A stretch of 8,733 nucleotides of DNA from Nitrospinaceae bacterium (GTDB lineage: Bacteria > Nitrospinota > Nitrospinia > Nitrospinales > VA-1): positions 1 to 8,733 of the forward strand of contig JAJDBA010000010.1 of assembly GCA_029261675.1 (NCBI GenBank), given 5' to 3'. The translations under genes were made by a program, and so were the position numbers. A model generated the notes under the pieces. It made no database searches. It saw nothing but the letters and a program-made list of their open reading frames with translations, and was not told where the DNA came from. This document shows, piece by piece, positions 5,816 to 8,733 of the stretch (the stretch's first letter is position 1; every line of letters begins with the position of its first letter).

Positions 5816-7357
5816 ATGAAAATTGGAGTTCCTAAAGAAATCCATGCGGGTGAAAAACGAGTGGCGACGACTCCCGAGGTCATCGGGCACCTTAAAAAAC
5901 TGGGATACGAAGTCCTTATCCAAGCAGGTGCCGGAGCCGAAGCCCATTTTTCTGATGAAGCATACAGCGAAGCCGGAGCAACGGTAGTCGATGATGCTAA
6001 ATCTGTATGGAGTGACAGCGATATTATTTTAAAAGTTCGCGGACCTGAATTAAACGGCGAAGAGATAAACTTTCTTAAAGAAGGCCAGATTTTGATTTCG
6101 TTTCTCTGGCCGGCGCAAAACCCCGATCTACTAAAAAAATTAGCAGACAAAAAAGTTACCGCAATGGCAATGGATATGGTGCCACGTATATCACGTGCCC
6201 AGAAAATGGATGCCCTCAGTTCCATGGCAAACATTGCAGGTTACCGTGCCGTGGTGGAAGCTGCGCAAAACTTTGGTCGGTTTTTCACGGGCCAGATCAC
6301 AGCGGCGGGCAAGGTTCCTCCTGCCAAGGTCATGGTCATTGGTGCAGGTGTTGCTGGCCTTGCCGCGATTGGAGCCGCAAAGAGTATGGGTGCAATCGTA
6401 CGAGCATTCGATACCCGACCGGAAGTTAAAGAACAAGTTGAAAGTATGGATGCAGAATTTCTGGAACTCGATTTCGAAGAAGAGGGTTCCGGCACAGGCG
6501 GTTATGCAAAAGTAATGAGTAAAGAATTCATCGAAGCAGAAATGAAACTCTTTGCCGAGCAAGCTGAAGAAGTGGACATCATTATTACCACGGCTTTGAT
6601 TCCCGGCAAACCTGCACCTGAATTAATTAAGGAAGAAATGGTTGTCTCCATGAAAGACGGTAGCGTCATCGTAGATCTTGCCGCCGAGCAGGGAGGTAAC
6701 TGCAAATTGTCTGAAGCGGGTAAAATCGTCAAGGTTCACGGTGTTTCTATTATTGGATACACAGATTTGCCGAGCCGCATGGCAGCACAAGCCAGTCAGC
6801 TATACGGTACTAATTTGCGTCATTTGTTGACAGACATGTGTAAAGAAAAAGACGGCAACGCCAAAGTCGATTTTGAAGACGAGGTCGTTCGTGGAGCCAC
6901 GGCAGTGAAAGCAGGGGAAATTACTTTCCCGCCACCAGCCCCAAAACTTTCGGCAGCACCTGCCAAGCCAGCAGAGAAACCCGCCGAAGCAAAACCAGTC
7001 GAAGAAGAAGAATCTTCAGTGGTGGGTCCACTCATCACATTTGGAGTCGGTGCTTTAGGGCTGTTTGGTTTGGGAGCCATTGCGCCCGCTTCGTTCATGG
7101 CGCATTTCACAGTTTTTGTTTTAGCTTGTTTCGTTGGCTATATGGTTATCTGGAATGTGTCGGCGGCTTTACATACTCCACTTATGAGTGTGACCAACGC
7201 TATCAGTAGTATCATTGTTATCGGTGCTATTTTACAAATCAGTTCAGGGAATCAAACCATCATGTGGGTGGCGGGATTCGCAGTGCTGATTACATCTATT
7301 AATATCGTAGGCGGATTCGCGGTAACGCGCCGCATGCTTGAAATGTTTCGCAAATAG
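5816..7357 (+). CDS. pntA: Proton-translocating NAD(P) transhydrogenase subunit alpha
   Basis: The 513-residue subunit matches the full-length E. coli-type PntA (about 510), with domain I and a membrane part in one chain. PntA and PntB couple proton entry to hydride transfer from NADH to NADP+, supplying NADPH. Domain I (about 1-370) starts MKIGVPKEI, carries the nucleotide-contact loop PRISRAQKMDALSS (Arg124, Gln129, Asp132 and Ser135 match the RQD-loop residues of the Rhodospirillum enzyme), and the NAD-binding GAGVAG (176-181) followed by RAFDTRPEVKEQV. A Pro/Ala/Glu/Lys-rich linker (about 375-403) precedes four hydrophobic helices including SAALHTPLMSVTNAIS, strongly conserved in PntA. 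The C-terminus RRMLEMFRK is typical. pntB starts 11 bases later. The whole chain looks intact. Confidence 0.97.
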   Translation: MKIGVPKEIHAGEKRVATTPEVIGHLKKLGYEVLIQAGAGAEAHFSDEAYSEAGATVVDDAKSVWSDSDIILKVRGPELNGEEINFLKEGQILISFLWPAQNPDLLKKLADKKVTAMAMDMVPRISRAQKMDALSSMANIAGYRAVVEAAQNFGRFFTGQITAAGKVPPAKVMVIGAGVAGLAAIGAAKSMGAIVRAFDTRPEVKEQVESMDAEFLELDFEEEGSGTGGYAKVMSKEFIEAEMKLFAEQAEEVDIIITTALIPGKPAPELIKEEMVVSMKDGSVIVDLAAEQGGNCKLSEAGKIVKVHGVSIIGYTDLPSRMAAQASQLYGTNLRHLLTDMCKEKDGNAKVDFEDEVVRGATAVKAGEITFPPPAPKLSAAPAKPAEKPAEAKPVEEEESSVVGPLITFGVGALGLFGLGAIAPASFMAHFTVFVLACFVGYMVIWNVSAALHTPLMSVTNAISSIIVIGAILQISSGNQTIMWVAGFAVLITSINIVGGFAVTRRMLEMFRK

Positions 7358-7368
7358 GAGGCGATAAA

Positions 7369-8733
7369 ATGAGTGAAGGAATCGTAACCGCCTCTTATGT
7401 TGGGGCAACAATCTTATTTATTTTGGCGTTAGGGGGACTGAGCAATCAGGAAACCGCAAGGCGAGGAAACCTATATGGAATGATCGGCATGTCCGTAGCA
7501 TTGATTGCTACCATTGCCGGGGTTACAGGAAATATGGGAATCCTGGTAGGCGGGCTGGTTCTCGGTGGGGCTATCGGCCTCATTCTGGCAAAGCGTGTCC
7601 AAATGACCGAAATGCCTGAACTGGTTGCTATGTTGCACAGTCTGGTAGGGCTTGCTGCTGTCTTGGTTGGGTTTGCAAACTTTATGGACCCTGAGCGATT
7701 GAGCCATTACAGCGGTGTCGAATTAACCATTCACGATGTCGAAACCTATTTGGGTATTCTCATCGGTGCGGTTACTTTGTCAGGTTCTATCATCGCGTTC
7801 GGTAAGCTGAGCGGGAAAATAGGCGGCAACCCCATGTTATTGCCAGCACGACATTTTCTAAATCTGCTTCTATTGCTGGGTTCCATATATCTATGTGTAA
7901 TATTCGTCGAAGAATCTGCAGCAGGTGGCGGAACAATGCCATTGCTGATTATGACGGGCATTGCATTGTTGTTCGGAATCCATATGGTCATGGCTATCGG
8001 TGGTGCGGATATGCCCGTTGTTGTTTCCATGCTCAACAGTTATTCCGGTTGGGCTGCTTCGGCAACAGGGTTCATGCTCAACAACGATCTGCTCATCGTA
8101 ACAGGAGCATTGGTAGGTAGTAGTGGTGCGATTTTGAGTTACATCATGTGTCGCGCCATGAACCGCAAATTCATTTCTGTTATCGCAGGTGGATTCGGAA
8201 CGACTAGTGGCGGTGGTGGAGCGGGTGTCTCTGTAGAAGATCAGGGCGAAGTTGTCGAAGTACATGCCCCAGAGGTCGCAGCGTTATTGACCGAAGCCAA
8301 AGAAGTTATGATCATTCCAGGTTATGGAATGGCAGTCGCACAGGCTCAGCATATCGTCAATGAAATCACAAAAACGCTTCGATCTAAAAAGGTGAACGTG
8401 CGTTTCGGAATTCATCCTGTTGCAGGGCGAATGCCGGGGCATATGAACGTTCTGCTGGCAGAAGCCAAAGTGCCTTACGATATCGTTTTTGAAATGGATG
8501 AAATCAATGACGACTTCCCCAATATTGATGTCTCCATCATTATTGGTGCGAACGACATTGTTAATCCATCGGCACAAACCGATCCAGACAGTCCGATCGC
8601 GGGTATGCCCGTTATGGAGCCCTGGTTAGGTGAAACGACCGTTGTTCTGAAACGCGGTATGGCAACCGGTTATGCCGGAGTGCAAAATCCACTGTTCTTT
8701 AAAGAGAACACACGGATGTTGTTCGGCGATGCC
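7369..8733 (+). CDS. pntB: Proton-translocating NAD(P) transhydrogenase subunit beta (3' partial)
   Basis: The frame is open for 455 codons to the window edge, ending LFFKENTRMLFGDA. E. coli PntB (462 residues) has only about ten residues after this motif, so the gene is almost complete. The first ~265 residues contain about nine hydrophobic helices forming the proton channel (domain II), with MLHSLVGLAAVLVGFA and SMLNSYSGWAASATGF as family marks. A Gly-rich hinge (GTTSGGGGAG) leads to domain III, the NADP(H)-binding part: PGYGMAVAQAQ (Gly318 onward), FGIHPVAGRMPGHMNVLLAEA, VFEMDEINDDF, GAND (393-396) and KRGMATGYAGVQNP. The ATG is preceded by a perfect AGGAGG (7357-7362 region) and the gene is co-transcribed with pntA. 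The key residues I can check are all present. Confidence 0.97.
   Translation, partial: MSEGIVTASYVGATILFILALGGLSNQETARRGNLYGMIGMSVALIATIAGVTGNMGILVGGLVLGGAIGLILAKRVQMTEMPELVAMLHSLVGLAAVLVGFANFMDPERLSHYSGVELTIHDVETYLGILIGAVTLSGSIIAFGKLSGKIGGNPMLLPARHFLNLLLLLGSIYLCVIFVEESAAGGGTMPLLIMTGIALLFGIHMVMAIGGADMPVVVSMLNSYSGWAASATGFMLNNDLLIVTGALVGSSGAILSYIMCRAMNRKFISVIAGGFGTTSGGGGAGVSVEDQGEVVEVHAPEVAALLTEAKEVMIIPGYGMAVAQAQHIVNEITKTLRSKKVNVRFGIHPVAGRMPGHMNVLLAEAKVPYDIVFEMDEINDDFPNIDVSIIIGANDIVNPSAQTDPDSPIAGMPVMEPWLGETTVVLKRGMATGYAGVQNPLFFKENTRMLFGDA

Noticed and set aside
7891..8265. Minus-strand open frames over the 3' half of the window
   Set aside because: They lie opposite strongly recognisable pntB coding sequence and have no protein-like features.

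Overview
The window reads as an ordinary Gram-negative bacterial chromosome segment of moderate GC. The signs are a periplasmic SurA/PpiC-type protein with a signal peptide, an exported SUMF1-fold protein, and a two-subunit proton-pumping transhydrogenase. Gene content would fit a marine or environmental lineage such as Nitrospinota or a former deltaproteobacterium, but this is a weak guess from gene style and no marker here settles it. I see no rRNA, tRNA, CRISPR array, insertion sequence or phage gene.

Layout. Positions 3-881 (+) hold the 3' part of a radical SAM protein with a SPASM-like Cys-rich tail. It converges on, and overlaps by 23 bases, a small parvulin-type prolyl isomerase (859-1254, -). 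A 190-base divergent spacer follows; it contains a compact pair of competing hairpins and a possible promoter placed directly at the maf start. Next is maf (1445-2053, +), a nucleotide pyrophosphatase. A 208-base spacer with a good sigma70-like promoter then leads into three tightly coupled genes: a 75-residue Cys/His zinc-ribbon-like protein (2262-2489), a secreted SUMF1-fold protein lacking the formylglycine-generating cysteines (2489-3271), and a UMF1-family MFS transporter (3268-4497). The last two junctions are TAATG and GTGA overlaps, so the three are probably translated together.

A SurA/PpiC-like periplasmic chaperone (4566-5561) follows, with a TTGACA element overlapping the end of the transporter gene. 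Two hairpins, the second with a T-rich tail, close this block. After a 254-base spacer comes pntA (5816-7357) and then pntB (7369 to the window edge, about ten codons short of complete by comparison with E. coli PntB). Together these encode the membrane transhydrogenase that uses the proton gradient to reduce NADP+ with NADH.

The only part that might be an undescribed unit is the coupled trio zinc ribbon / SUMF1-fold / UMF1 transporter. The rest is recognisable housekeeping, with some local oddities: a missing parvulin histidine, competing hairpins and long homopolymers.
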